Of a stretch of DNA of 64,000 nt, positions 42,941 through 54,756 are shown one piece after another (position 1 is the stretch's first letter; each line of letters starts with the position of its first letter). Both the position numbers and the translations under genes were made by a program. The notes under the pieces are model-generated. The model made no database searches and was not told the DNA's origin. It saw only the letters and a list, made by a program, of their open reading frames with translations. Source of the stretch: Raphanus sativus. Its lineage: Eukaryota; Streptophyta; Magnoliopsida; Brassicales; Brassicaceae. Location of the stretch: NCBI RefSeq assembly GCF_000801105.2, contig NC_079514.1:49046515-49110514 (forward strand), given 5' to 3'.

Positions 42941-45900
42941 CTAACATAATAAATCCTATATTAACCAACCTCACTCATTTCTAACATTCCAATCCCTAAA
43001 AAATCAATTCTAACATAACACATATACAAATTAACATATATGATTATTGAGAGGATTATAAATGACTAACATGATTTAAGGGGAGTTTTGAAGAAGAATT
43101 TATGGGTTTTTTTCAGCTGTTCTTCGTCTGAAAAAAAGAATAAAGATTGTAGAAATAGCTTAGAGAAAGAAATCCATCAGAATTTTTCTATTTTGGCGTT
43201 TCACGAAAAAATATATGATTTTTTCTCATACAAATTTCAGTTTTCGACGAATATATCATTTTTGTCAGAAACTCATCGGAATATACCACTTTCGTCGATA
43301 TATACTATATCTGTCGAAAATTGGTCGGAAACATATTCATCAGAAACATATTCGTCATAAATTCGGATTTCCGACCAATTACATATTGGGATTTAAAAAC
43401 ATAACAAAAATATATTGATAATAGTATTAATCATAAACTGATGATTTTTAGGGATTATACACCGTAAAGTATTTGCTTAAGTATTAAGTGTTAATGAGAA
43501 AGGTTATGTATCCGTCGATGCATCCATCGCGAAAATATATCTATAAATCTTTAAATAATTGAGGTATTATTAACCATATCATATTATCTACTTAATAAAT
43601 ATCATGGTGATCGTGTAAGTATCCGGTTTAACATTTATTTTGAATATTTTATATTTAAAACTTAATTTTTTAAAAAATTAATCAAAATTTTTTTTTGAAT
43701 TTTCGACAAAAACATAAACCTCAAATTTATACCCTAAATAGTTTAATCTTCTTCGAAAATGATCGGTATTTCGCTGATTATTTCCTACAAAAAAAAATTG
43801 TTGAAAATTCCTAAGATATTTTTCACGAAATTCCAACAAACGATAAAATTTCATATTTGTCGGAAATTCGTCAAAAATTCTTCAAAAAATTCGGACGAAT
43901 ATTTGTTCCATCAGAAATTTCGTCAGAAATTAATATGTTTTCTTGTATTGTATGTTCATCTTGTAGAACAATGTTGGGACCCGTCGATCTACCCGTGACC
44001 TTTGTTATGAATTTAGAGATAAATTGGTTGAAGAAAATGACTAATTTTGTCGTGTGCTTGTAAAGAACGGTTTAATCAGCATTTTGAATGTAATATTACT
44101 TCTGTCTCATCTCCACTCCATAAATAATAACAAAGTATTGAACCCAATTTTCAGGATATAGAACTTTGAAGCTTGATAGTAGTAATAAAAGTTTGAGATG
44201 TAGCTTACCTTAAAATGGTCTTATCTTACGTATTTGCATCATTCCTAAGTTATGTGACTACACGAATATAATATTATAATTTAGATTTTATTTAAATACT
44301 AGAAGAGAGGAGTTCATCTGCAGATTTCACTTTTTGATATTAGTTTAAGTCTTTTACATGTTAATTAAAAATAGCATGTTAATAAATAAAAAGTCATTCC
44401 TAATTTATATTAGTTACCACGATATGTAGAGTTTGGATTTTTAGATTCTTTATCAGATAATTATGTTTTTTTATCAAAGCCAAATACTAATCTATCTACA
44501 AAACATAACAAAAAGTTGAACATACGCTTACCACCAAAAACGAAACTAGTGAGAGACGAGGAAAATTCCAAAGTGCCGAGTTAGTTTCCACTACTAAGCC
44601 AGTCCAAAAAGGTCCCATGCCAAATGTTTGTGTATGTTATAACCGCCAAATAATTTTTATTACTAGGTAAAGTCCAAAACGATATAAGTATTGTGGCATA
44701 CTATAGAATATATCATTTTATTGGGCATCCTTGCGAAATATACAAACTTAATTATGCGATTTCTATGATTGAAGGCTGTTTGCGATGGTTCGCTTCGCTG
44801 TGTTCAAAGTTGTTCCACGGACCTCGCACCACTTTCCTTGACTATTTCGAGTTTACTATTCAACACCCTAGTCAATGCTTAATCTATTTTATGTCGGCTT
44901 CATATACCAACATGTGCGATTTATAAATGCGTGCGATAATAATGCACCGATATAAAATAATGAACTTTTTTGACTAAAATTAATAAATAAATGAACATAT
45001 ACAGTATTCATGTAAATTTACGAAATATTAACAATTTAATAACGAAGAGGGAAACGGTGAAATGATACGAGGGAAATTTGAATATGGCTTAATCAGTTAC
45101 ATATAATTTTATTCTTGTTTGATGTGTACTCGTTAATTATATTAAATTAAAATCGATAAACCTAAATTAGCATTTTAATTTTTTTTTGTTTTTCAACGTA
45201 CTACAAGCAATCTTTGAAGATGATTTTTCAATATATCTGCTGACTATTAAAACCATATATAACAAAAAAAACTCTTTAAAGTGTTCTGAAAATGTCGTTT
45301 ACCATTTAGAAGTTTTTTTTTAATAAAATTTTACCATTTAGAAGTGTTATAGTCGTCATTAGTTTCTTCGTACGTAATTTCCTTCAAGTGTTACTATAGC
45401 CAGTCCATTTTGGAATAAGAACTTGATGTGAATATCAGAATGCTCCATGCTTCCTTTTTGTTTTACAGATATTTTTTATCAACATTTTACAGATTATTTA
45501 TTTAAGTCTACCTATCATGCACGCATAACAAAGAAAACAACAGACAATACTTTTTATTTATTTGAAAAAGGGCTAAGAACTTTTTTTGTTATTGTCTCTA
45601 TTTCAATATATTTGATGTTTTTGAAGAGTTTTGTTGTTTTATAATATCTGATGTTTTGCATGTAATTTTAATTTTATCAAAACTGTATAACCAATTGAAC
45701 TTTTGTTATTTATATTTATAATTAAATAAACTAGTTTTAAATTATAATTTAGTGATACTTTTGATCCAAAAATATTTTTTCAATATTTGTGTATTGAGTA
45801 AAACAAAGTAATTTGGAACAGTGAGAGTATTTGTTTTATAATATATAGACACAAATACAATATAATAGGTTGTTTATACGACCGCTAACTCTACCTACAT

Positions 45901-46951
45901 ATACATGCATATGCATGCTTCAAGCAATGAGATCACGTGAACGACAACAACTGATTATTTATTTTTCTTATATATTCATATAGTCTATTTTGCTGTCAAG
46001 AATTTATTTACAATACTAGTTTTAAAAAAAGAATTTATTTACAATATAGTCTCGATAGTTTTGTATTCAACATTAGCATGGTAAATGAATATATAGTCGG
46101 AAGAGAAACTAACATTTGTATATATCAACATTTAGACCAAAAAAACATTTGTATATATTGATGAACAGGGAACGAAAATTTTGAAACGGAACTGTGCATA
46201 CTTTTCATTTTCCACATTAATTAGCATGTTAGCAATGGAGAATTAATATTATGACAAGTGATGAAAAGTCCTCGTTAGAATTGTAGAGAAAAGGTCATAA
46301 GATTTTTATCCTATTCAGTATATTGACTTAAGAAGTCAAACTTATTATCTTTACCGTATAACTCTTTGTTTTTTTTTTTTGAGAACAAGTCCAACTCATT
46401 GTTCAACTTTTTGACAAAATTATAGAGATTTAGGCTACCATTGGATACAAAACTAAATATAACACGTTCACATTCACGAGCCGGTGATAGACATAGACCT
46501 AACATTTTTTTTGAGAGTATCTAACCAAAAGTTCTCGGACAAAGTGTTTCTTTACTGGAACCTAAACATTATAGACAATTTCTTTCACCCTCAATTCGGA
46601 TAGCGGTAATTACATCTGCAATCTCTTTATAAATAGACCAAACAGTTTACCAAAAAAAAGTTCTCAAACATTTTAAAGTACAAATATAATAAAATTAATA
46701 AATTTGATACTCAAAATTTTGAAAAACTCAACCAAATATATCTTATTTAAAATAATTTTATTATTTTAAAATATCCATAATTAGTTATTAATTGTTATAT
46801 ATACATATATAAATATTTGAGTTGAGAACTTTACTGTAAGAAAATTCTACTGGAGTTGCTCTAACAAGTCCAATGATTATGGGAATCTTTTTTGAGAAAA
46901 TGATTAACCAAAAGAAATTGATCACGTTTTATATTAATAATCATTAATGTA
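42941..46951. other. Gene-poor AT-rich region with decayed repeat
   Basis: At 43.2-43.95 kb many TTCGTC(A/G)GAAATT-like motifs end at a TTTTCTTGTA edge, matching a stretch at 49.13-49.36 kb; both look like subterminal parts of a CACTA-like repeat. The plus-strand frame at 44693-44926 (77 codons) is not recognised. No gene called. Confidence 0.4.
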
Positions 46952-47187
46952 TACTCATTCCGTTTCATTTTACGTTCTAGGTTTATTCACACAGATTAAA
47001 AAAATATATCATTTTGTATATTTCCAAGATAAAAATACAATTATATATACATTTAACCACATTTCAACCAATAAAAAAATAAAATAGAGAATCTTTTTAA
47101 TAAATTTTGTATTGAAACTCTAAAAAACACTTATTTTGAAAAGAAAATTTTTTCTTAGAACAACAATTAAATCGAAACGGAGAAGTA
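46952..47187. mobile_element. Stowaway-type MITE
   Basis: Ends TACTCATTCCGTTTCATTT and, reading the other strand from the right, TACTTCTCCGTTTCGATTT. About 236 bp, AT-rich and non-coding. Confidence 0.65.
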
Positions 47188-47678
47188 ATATTTAACCAAC
47201 AGACATTTATCACGTTTCAAGACTAGCTACTGTGTACCCCAAATGATTTTGGGAAAACATAGGACCGATGAGTTAGAAACATGTGAGTTTCAATAAAAAA
47301 AGAAAGGTGGAAAGAGAATTTGACATTTTATTATTTTAACCAAAAAGGGTGGAAAAGCACTTAAAGTTGGACAAATATACTGTAATTTTTACCGATTAGC
47401 ACCATTATGTTTTGTGCGTAACTTAATTTCGAATGTAACTTATAAGGTTTAATCTGTATCTGGTTATCATTAATGTGTAATAACATTTTTTCTTCAAAGG
47501 AAAGGTACGTCTATAATAAAATGAATATTTCAAATATAATTAGTTGTTGAAAATTTTGTTAATTTGGATCAAGACAAACCACAAACTCAAAGCGATCATT
47601 CTTAGATTTTTCTACATAATTTAGTTGGAAATAAAAAATGTTTACTTGACAGGATGAGAACAGTCTGGAATCAAAGTT

Positions 47679-47928
47679 TTTTTTTTTTTTGCTAAAAAAA
47701 TGGTTAAACCTGGGTCTATTAAAGACACAGACCTAATCCCCGGATGGGAGGTGCAGCCCACGGATAGACCCTCTCCCGGGTATTCAAATGGACCGAAATG
47801 CAGTAGTCCATATCCGTGTTAGGTGACCAAAAAAATGTGACTTAGTTTCGCATGGCAGGTGGATCGAACCTGAATTGTGGTGACATCCCAAGTCCTTCCC
47901 CTTACCCCTTGACCACGAGCTCCCGGTC
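47679..47928 (-). mobile_element. tRNA-derived SINE (minus orientation), full length
   Basis: 250 bp flanked by a 16-bp direct repeat, GTCTGGAATCAAAGTT (47663-47678 and 47929-47944). The minus strand starts with a tRNA-like head, GCTCGTGGTCAAGGGGTAAG as box A and GGTTCGATCC as box B, and ends in poly-A (poly-T on the plus strand). The shared body segment GCCCACGGATAGACCC links it to the other two SINE copies. Confidence 0.92.
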
Positions 47929-47944
47929 GTCTGGAATCAAAGTT

Positions 47945-48777
47945 CACAAATTCAAACCAAACATTTTTATTTGGTTTAAATTAGTATATATCGTCAAAAC
48001 AGATGTCATCCCCTGCATTTGAAAAAACTTCTGCTTATGTGGTTTGATTAGATAGTCAATTAGTCCTATTTATCATCTTTACATTTAATTAAAAACAAGA
48101 TGGTCCAATTCGATTTTTATATGTCGATAGATACATTCAATAAAGTAAATATATATTATAATTTTTATTTAAACTAAGTATCACATTGATTAGTAATCTT
48201 AAATTATTTTCTTAAATAAAATCTATGAAATTACCTAATATGATTAACGTATATATGACAATTAATGATTATAAATCATACATATTTGATTACAATTTTT
48301 GTATCTTTTCTTTTATTTGATTAATTTTATATTATTAAAAGAAATTAAACAATCACATTAAGCATATAATAAAAATTAGTTTTTTTCTTATATGTTATAT
48401 TTTGAATTTTTTAAAACGCCTATAAATTACTAAAAGGGTAAAAATCCCACATTGATAATTTTGTGATCAATAGTTTATTTTTTAAACAAGATACAAATAA
48501 TCATAAATCGTATGAATATGAAATCTCATTAATTGATATTCATTATATATATATCATTTAAATTAAATTGTCTAATATATAAAAATATAAAAAAGTTAAT
48601 TTAAGAATTTGCATTGTACATAAAAATACATAAATATGTTAACCTTCTTTTCTTCCCTAACCTTAACCCTCTTTGTCTTCGTTAAAACACCGACATAGAA
48701 TAATGTCGATTGATAATTTAAAATGGTAACATTTTTTTTTTCATTTAACCATTTTTCTTAAATGGGTCAAGAACCAT
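47945..48777. other. AT-rich intergenic DNA
   Basis: No coding frame, RNA gene or bounded repeat recognised. Confidence 0.4.
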
Positions 48778-48877
48778 NNNNNNNNNNNNNNNNNNNNNNN
48801 NNNNNNNNNNNNNNNNNNNNNNNNNNNNNNNNNNNNNNNNNNNNNNNNNNNNNNNNNNNNNNNNNNNNNNNNNNNNN
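48778..48877. other. Assembly gap (100 N)
   Basis: Second placeholder gap of exactly 100 N. Confidence 0.95.
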
Positions 48878-51309
48878 CGTTTTCACTTTGTTTCAAAATA
48901 TCTTGAATTTATAAAACGTTTTATGTTTTTAAAACTTATAAAAACGTTTATTATCAATGATTTTAAAAATATTTATATTATGAAAATATTTTTCTAATTT
49001 TAAATTTTATTTTATTTATATATAAAGAATTCAAAATATTTATTATAAACATATGTATATTTTGTTTTTAATTAATTAATTTAAATATTATATTAAATAT
49101 TTTTGTTTTTTAATAATTTACAAACATACAGATAATATTCGTCAGAATTTCGTCGAAAATTTCTCTAACAGAATTTCATCGATATTTATCCGTCGAAATT
49201 TCGTTATATAGTCCGAAAAAATTTCAACGAATTTTTTTTCTGATAAGATAGAACCCACGGTTTTTTTTGTCTGAAATTCGTCGAAACTAGATTATTCATT
49301 ATTTTCGTGAATTTCCGATGAAATAATCTGTAGAAAAAAAAACTGTTTTCTTGTAGTTTCCGTGAAGAATACTATTAAGAAAACAATGAACTATATACGC
49401 TACCTCAAGAAAAACAATCTACAATTTGATAATTGTTATTTGTTACTATTTCTAAAAGTTGTCGTATCATAAATTAAGACTTTTCTAATACACTACAGAT
49501 ACGTAAACGTAATTCAAAAACACTGGTATTGTTGTTAGTTAAAAAAAACACTGGTACTGTTGTTGATTTTTTGAATAATTAATTTAAATCATGGAAATGA
49601 ACATAATATAAAAAAATAAAGAGAAGACTCCCCATTTGTTAAATAAATCATAAAGCTCAAATCAAACACTGTATCTCTAAAAAAATTTAGAAATTATAAT
49701 ATAAGTAGGAAAAATATCGAATCCTAACATAGTTTCAAATGCTACATCAAAATGGGAGTGTTTTTGGTAAAAGAACTCACACGTAAGCTCTTTGATACTA
49801 GGGCATCCCTATATACTAAATCACAAGTCATCTAGCCAATCAAATTCTGCCACATCATTTCTCTTTACAAAATATTTAAAAAATCAATTACAAGATAATG
49901 ATTGAAAAACATATCAACGGTTTCTTGAAACAACTAACTTCACATAATCCTCCTTTACCCACGATCTTTTATTTCTCATGTTCCTATATATATATATATA
50001 TATCTAAAATTTGACAGAAACCACAAACAAAAACAAAACTATCAATCGTTTGAGAATAGCATAAAATGGTTACATTCTTTCTTCTTCAATCTCGATACTT
50101 TCACTCAAAACTGGGATAGAATGTCTTGATGAGTTTTTATTTTTCTGTGTAAATGGATCTCAGCAACCTAAAATTTGCAGTTTGGCTATCTTATTTCTCT
50201 GTACAGTTTCGTTGGCTTAGAAGAATCACCAGATTACTGCATTGGAATCTGTTTAGGGCTAAGAAATAAGGTTTGAGAAAGATTGGATATGGTAGATCCG
50301 AAGTGTTGGATATTAGACCAGTGCAAAGAAACTCAGCATAGGAAAAAGGAGAAAGAAAAGGGGAGGAAGAAAGAAAGCAAACGCAAACATGATACAATAT
50401 GTGGAACTGATTTTGATAAAAGGTAAAAGCAATTATATTAATTCAACACTTGATCTGTTTTTTTTTTTAATTCTACGGTCAATACTTTGATACTCAATGA
50501 GAAATTTTGGTTTATGTACTGCTGTAGGGCGTAGGAACTTCAAGTATTGAAAAGAAGCAAAAATTCTGCCACGGAAATGGTGATCAAATTCTAGACAAAA
50601 TTAAATGGACACACGTTTGATGTTTTAGTAAAGTAGTATATGAGTTCTTCATTTATGCATGCCATATATATTTTAAAGGTATAATAGCATACACTAATTA
50701 AGCTGTACTGCTACTGATATTATCTCTTGATTTGCTTTCATACAATAGTGTCTCTTTGTTACATGTAGTTTTGGATTTTTTTTTTTTTGCTAAAGGTAAT
50801 TTTGGATATAACTGAAATTTGGTCTTTTGTAACAAGATTTTTTTTCCCATGCATAGCATGGGGTCAATACTAGTAAGAATATAAGTGTTAAGCATCTGAT
50901 TGTATATCCTAAAATCCAAGGCCAGAGCATTTTCACTTGATTGTAAATTTTCTTAAGATAAGCTTAAGGCTAAACTTCAAAGGTACAATTTTGGCAAAAG
51001 GGCTTAACACAATGATATTTTTTTTTAATTGTTTTGGGCCTCAAGTCTCCCGTCAAAGACATTAGTTAGTGTCAGGTTTTGCGAATCTTTGTTAAACTAA
51101 CAAAGACAAGGAAAAAACACCATGTCTGTAAGATTTACAACCATATACCATCTAACAAGAAAAACATAGGTTAAACAAAAACGGGTAATTTATGAGAACA
51201 TATACCTAACAAGATCTATGAATCACTCCTAAACACTAATGCTTAGAGGGTTGATGAATATTTCTGGCATATCAAATGTACAATAACTAAACCAATTACG
51301 AATCGGTTC
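48878..51309. other. Gene-poor region downstream of the bromodomain gene
   Basis: The first part ends in a CACTA-like edge: the complement of TTTTCTTGTAG at about 49352-49362 gives CTACAAGAAAA. A (TA)n run lies at about 49984-50001. Near 50775-50800 poly-T followed by GCTAAA looks like only the 3' end of a SINE, with a short flanking match (GTAGTTTTGGAT and GTAATTTTGGAT). No gene is seen. Confidence 0.4.
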
Positions 51310-53732
51310 TTATCCCCTGCTTCTTTTCTTTGGTTGTTGATTGTCTTTGCCTGATTCTCTACCTCGTTTTCTTGTAGCTACAGCAGTCACTTCCTCTGCT
51401 TCTTTTTTCGATTGTTTTCGTTTTGATGAACTCTTATTACCATTGTTCTCTGCCCCAGCCTTCTTTTTACCCGTGCTGTTACTCCTCAGCTCCCTTGGTT
51501 TTGCTTTACTGTTCTTGACGTTTCCATCACTCTTCTTCTGATCTTTACTTGTTGTTTCTTTTCCTTTCTGTGGAGAGTTACTTTTGATTCTCTTCAAGAA
51601 CTCAGCAACACTCTTCTTCTTCTCTGATGCTCTCTTCTTCTCTATCTTAGGAGTCTCTTCCTTCTCATCAGCATCATCTTCTGATGAATCTGTTTGTTTC
51701 TTGTTATTGTTTTTGGCTCTTCCCATTTTGGTATCCTTGGCAACAACTTCCACACCTTTGCTCGTTATCCTCGAGCTTCTTGTAGTAGTTCTAGTCACAT
51801 CCTTCACCTCTGAAACTTTCTTCTCATCTTTTTGTTTAAAGCTTGAAGAAGAAGGTAACGTTTTCTCCGAAACAGAGCTCTTCTTCTTACACGCAACAAG
51901 AGGTGGAGCAGAAGATTTCTGTTTAGAGATTAAAGATCCACCCTCTGATTTGATGACGCGATGACTCGATATTCCAGTAGTTTTCTTCATCTCGTTGGAG
52001 ACGAGGGTTCTTAGCTCGTGTGCAGCCACGGACTCTGCGGAAGATGTAGGAAAGAAAACAATGGCGTTTGTGAAGAGAAGCTTGAGGTCTCTGTAAAAAG
52101 AAAGACTTGAAGAAACATATGATCCTTTCTCCATCTTCTTCTCTATTGTTTTGATGTCCATATGCTGCCTTATCACTCTCTTGTAATCGTTAGTCTCCTG
52201 CGAGATGATAAAGTAAGACACAAAAACGTTCTTAAGTAATGGGCTTCACTAAGGGCCCAGTTAAAGTCCAAAAACTGTCGGCTTAAAGGGCTGCTTGAAG
52301 GTCAATAGGTTTCTTAAGTAATAGGCTTCTCTACGGGCCCAATTAATGTCCAAACACTTTTAGGCTTAAAGGGCTGCTTGAAAGGCAATAAGTTGACCAT
52401 ATCCTAAAACACACGACAAAGCCATGCTTCAACGGGAAGCTGCCATGTGTCTTATACAGATACATTTTATTTTAGAATGAAATCATCTTCTGAAAATATT
52501 TTCGTACGAAAATAGTATTCTATTAATAGAATGCAATTTACTGCGAGAGAATTTTGAGAATAATTGCTGTCAGTCTTAAAAGGATAAATAATTAAATACT
52601 ATCATTTATATAAATTACTTTTAAATTTAAACCATGGAGATTGGCAAATAAATAGCATGGAGAAAATTTGATCGCGTAACGTAAGAAAATAAGGTAAAAA
52701 AATGTACGTAATTAAGAAAATCAAGGAAAATAAGGTAATAGCTTACCTGGCTCTTAAGCAGGGTTTCGAACACGGATCCGCGCGGATGAGACCGAATCAG
52801 TTTAACGATCTCCATCATCAACGGCTGTGATTGATTCCCGTCCGGTTTAATATTACCGCCGCTTCCACCGTAGATATTGCCTTTCCTCTTCCGATTAACA
52901 GTGGACGTTCCCGACTCGCCCAACTCGCCAGAGTGACTCATTCCCGATCTTCTACTAACCGTTCCTTCTTCCTCCTCCTCCACAGCCGCCGCCGCCGTAT
53001 GATCGGGATGTGGATTACTCGAATTCTCGACCGTTTTATCACCGACTAATCGCTCGTGATCGGCGGAGGCCGTGGAGTTGGACTCGTTCATCGACGGCAG
53101 CGATCTAACTGTCTTGGAGTCGTCTTCCAGATCTGGCTTACCGTCTCCGTCTTTCTCCTCCTCCTCTAGTTTCTTAACTTTTAACTGAAGCGACCTAATC
53201 AAAACATTTCAAAATTTTAATTTAAAATATTTTAAAAATTAAAAAAAAAACTCAGATCCAGCGGCGGAGATATAGAGATTCCACCGTACAGTATCGACTC
53301 GTCGCATCGCTGAACATCTCGCCGGAGCTCCGCCACGCGAAGACTCCGTAACTGCTCGAGCCAAGGGATTTCGCCGTCTATATCCTCCGCCACAGCTCCG
53401 TTGTTTCCTCGTCCGTCGTCGTCGTCGTCGACGGAATCTTGGAACCGACGCTTGAGATCTTGATACTTGAGCCTGCAACTCGGAGCGGAGGCGTTGAGAG
53501 AGCTCCGGGAAACAACCTCCTTAGCGACGGAGTCCCAATCTTTGGAACCGTGGCGTTTAACGGCGCATGTTAACAGAAGCTCCTCCCACGTTCCCCATAC
53601 GTGACTGATCTGGTTGAGATTACCGTTACCGTCTCCGTTACGATTTTTATCAGAACCACTGGAACTATGTATATTGGTAGTATAGTCGTCGTTCATGCCG
53701 TTCGATGTTGCTGCGTCTTCTTTCTTCACCAT
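51310..53732 (-). CDS. SANT/Myb and bromodomain nuclear protein (At3g60110-like)
   Basis: Three exons, 592 aa: 53290-53732, 52747-53194, 51310-52197; both introns GT-AG. A SANT/Myb-like domain (WGTWEELLLTCAVKRHGSKDW, about residues 45-80) is followed by a coiled, acidic stretch (LQLKVKKLEEEEKDGDG), a Ser/Glu-rich linker and a bromodomain at about 273-370 across the exon 2/3 junction. The long lysine-rich tail (about 375-592) ends KKRSRG and carries several nuclear localisation-type clusters. Likely a chromatin-associated regulator. The bromodomain residue matching the acetyl-lysine anchor Asn is Phe346. The recalled Arabidopsis neighbour At3g60110 is described as a DNA-binding bromodomain protein. 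Confidence 0.92.
52230..52395. repeat. Tandem duplication in intron 2 of the bromodomain gene
   Basis: Two units of about 83 bp (around 52230-52312 and 52313-52395) share TTCTTAAGTAAT, GGGCCCA, AATGTCC or AAAGTCC, and GGCTTAAAGGGCTGCTTGAA. The duplication makes up about 30 percent of the 549-nt intron. Confidence 0.75.
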
Positions 53733-54756
53733 CCTCTCCGTTCTCTAGCGTAACAACACGGTCGCAGGTTTTATGGATTTTCTTTTTTAAAGAAAATTAT
53801 ATATCTAGCTCTGTTTTAGATTTTGAAACACTTTATATATAAAATCTTTTGAAAATGATGATTAATTTTTTCTCTCTTAAATATGAAATGACATAGACCT
53901 ACTACGTACAAGATTTTCACATTTGCTTTACCCATTCTATGTATATATAACGGGCCGGTCGGGTGTGGTCGGGTCGGGTCGGGTCAGCTAACTTGATAGT
54001 TGCATTGCTTCGTGTGCAACCGTCTACGGAAGGGGAGGGAGGCGGAAGGTAGGTCTATTGACCGGAATATCCCTCGAGGGTTATTGAAAATGAAATATTC
54101 GTTTTCATCCATGTGTGACTTGGGCTTGGACGTAATATTTAAAGAGATATGGGCTTTAACAATATGTATTGGCCCTTCAATAGACTGAACCGGATACGGT
54201 TCTTTTCACAAACTGGTTTAGCTTAATTTTGAAAGGATTGGACCAACCGGACCGGATTTTTACATAACTGATATTAAAGATTTTTATAAAATAGGACCAT
54301 AAATTTCAAACAAAACTAATATATACGGTACATGACTTTGATTACATGATTTAAAATATTTTAATTAAGCCCACCACTAAATAATTAAATGATTTAATTC
54401 ACACACACACACAAAGATAAAGAGTACGACTCAACGACTCCTCTAGGCTCTAGCCCTCTTCTGTTTTTAGTGTGCGACCTCGTACTCTACTCATTGACTT
54501 AAGACTAATAAAAACAAATCCATGGATGGAAGCTTGAGAGCCAATAGGTTAACTTGTTTGTCAATGATGTGGAGCAATAATTCAGTGTATTGCAATCCGA
54601 GAAAGACCGTTTATTCAATTGTTGGCATTATTTCATTTTCAGAAGACAATTCCAAATTAAGAAAAGCGAATCATCGTTATGAAAAATGTGCTTAAAGATA
54701 CCCATCAAATGGAAGAGAAGGCTGGTTATCTTGGCCAACACGTCAGGTTTATTAAC
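53733..54756. other. Spacer between bromodomain 5' end and citrate synthase 3' end
   Basis: Contains the bromodomain gene promoter with a G-rich tract at 53961-53983, and a short (CA)n run near 54403. No gene recognised. Confidence 0.45.
53961..53983 (+). promoter_or_regulatory. Potential G-quadruplex upstream of the bromodomain gene
   Basis: Four GGG runs at 53961, 53971, 53976 and 53981 with loops of 7, 2 and 2 nt fit the G3 quadruplex pattern. It lies about 230 bp upstream of the ATG, on the non-template strand's complement, in an otherwise AT-rich spacer. Confidence 0.45.

Noticed and set aside
49979..50003. CRISPR-like or satellite array
   Set aside because: Only a (TA)n microsatellite; no spaced repeats. 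CRISPR is not expected in a plant nucleus.
51341..51964. Plus-strand hydrophobic frames opposite bromodomain exon 3
   Set aside because: They mirror the lysine/serine-rich tail; Leu/Ser/Phe bias is the usual antisense shadow.
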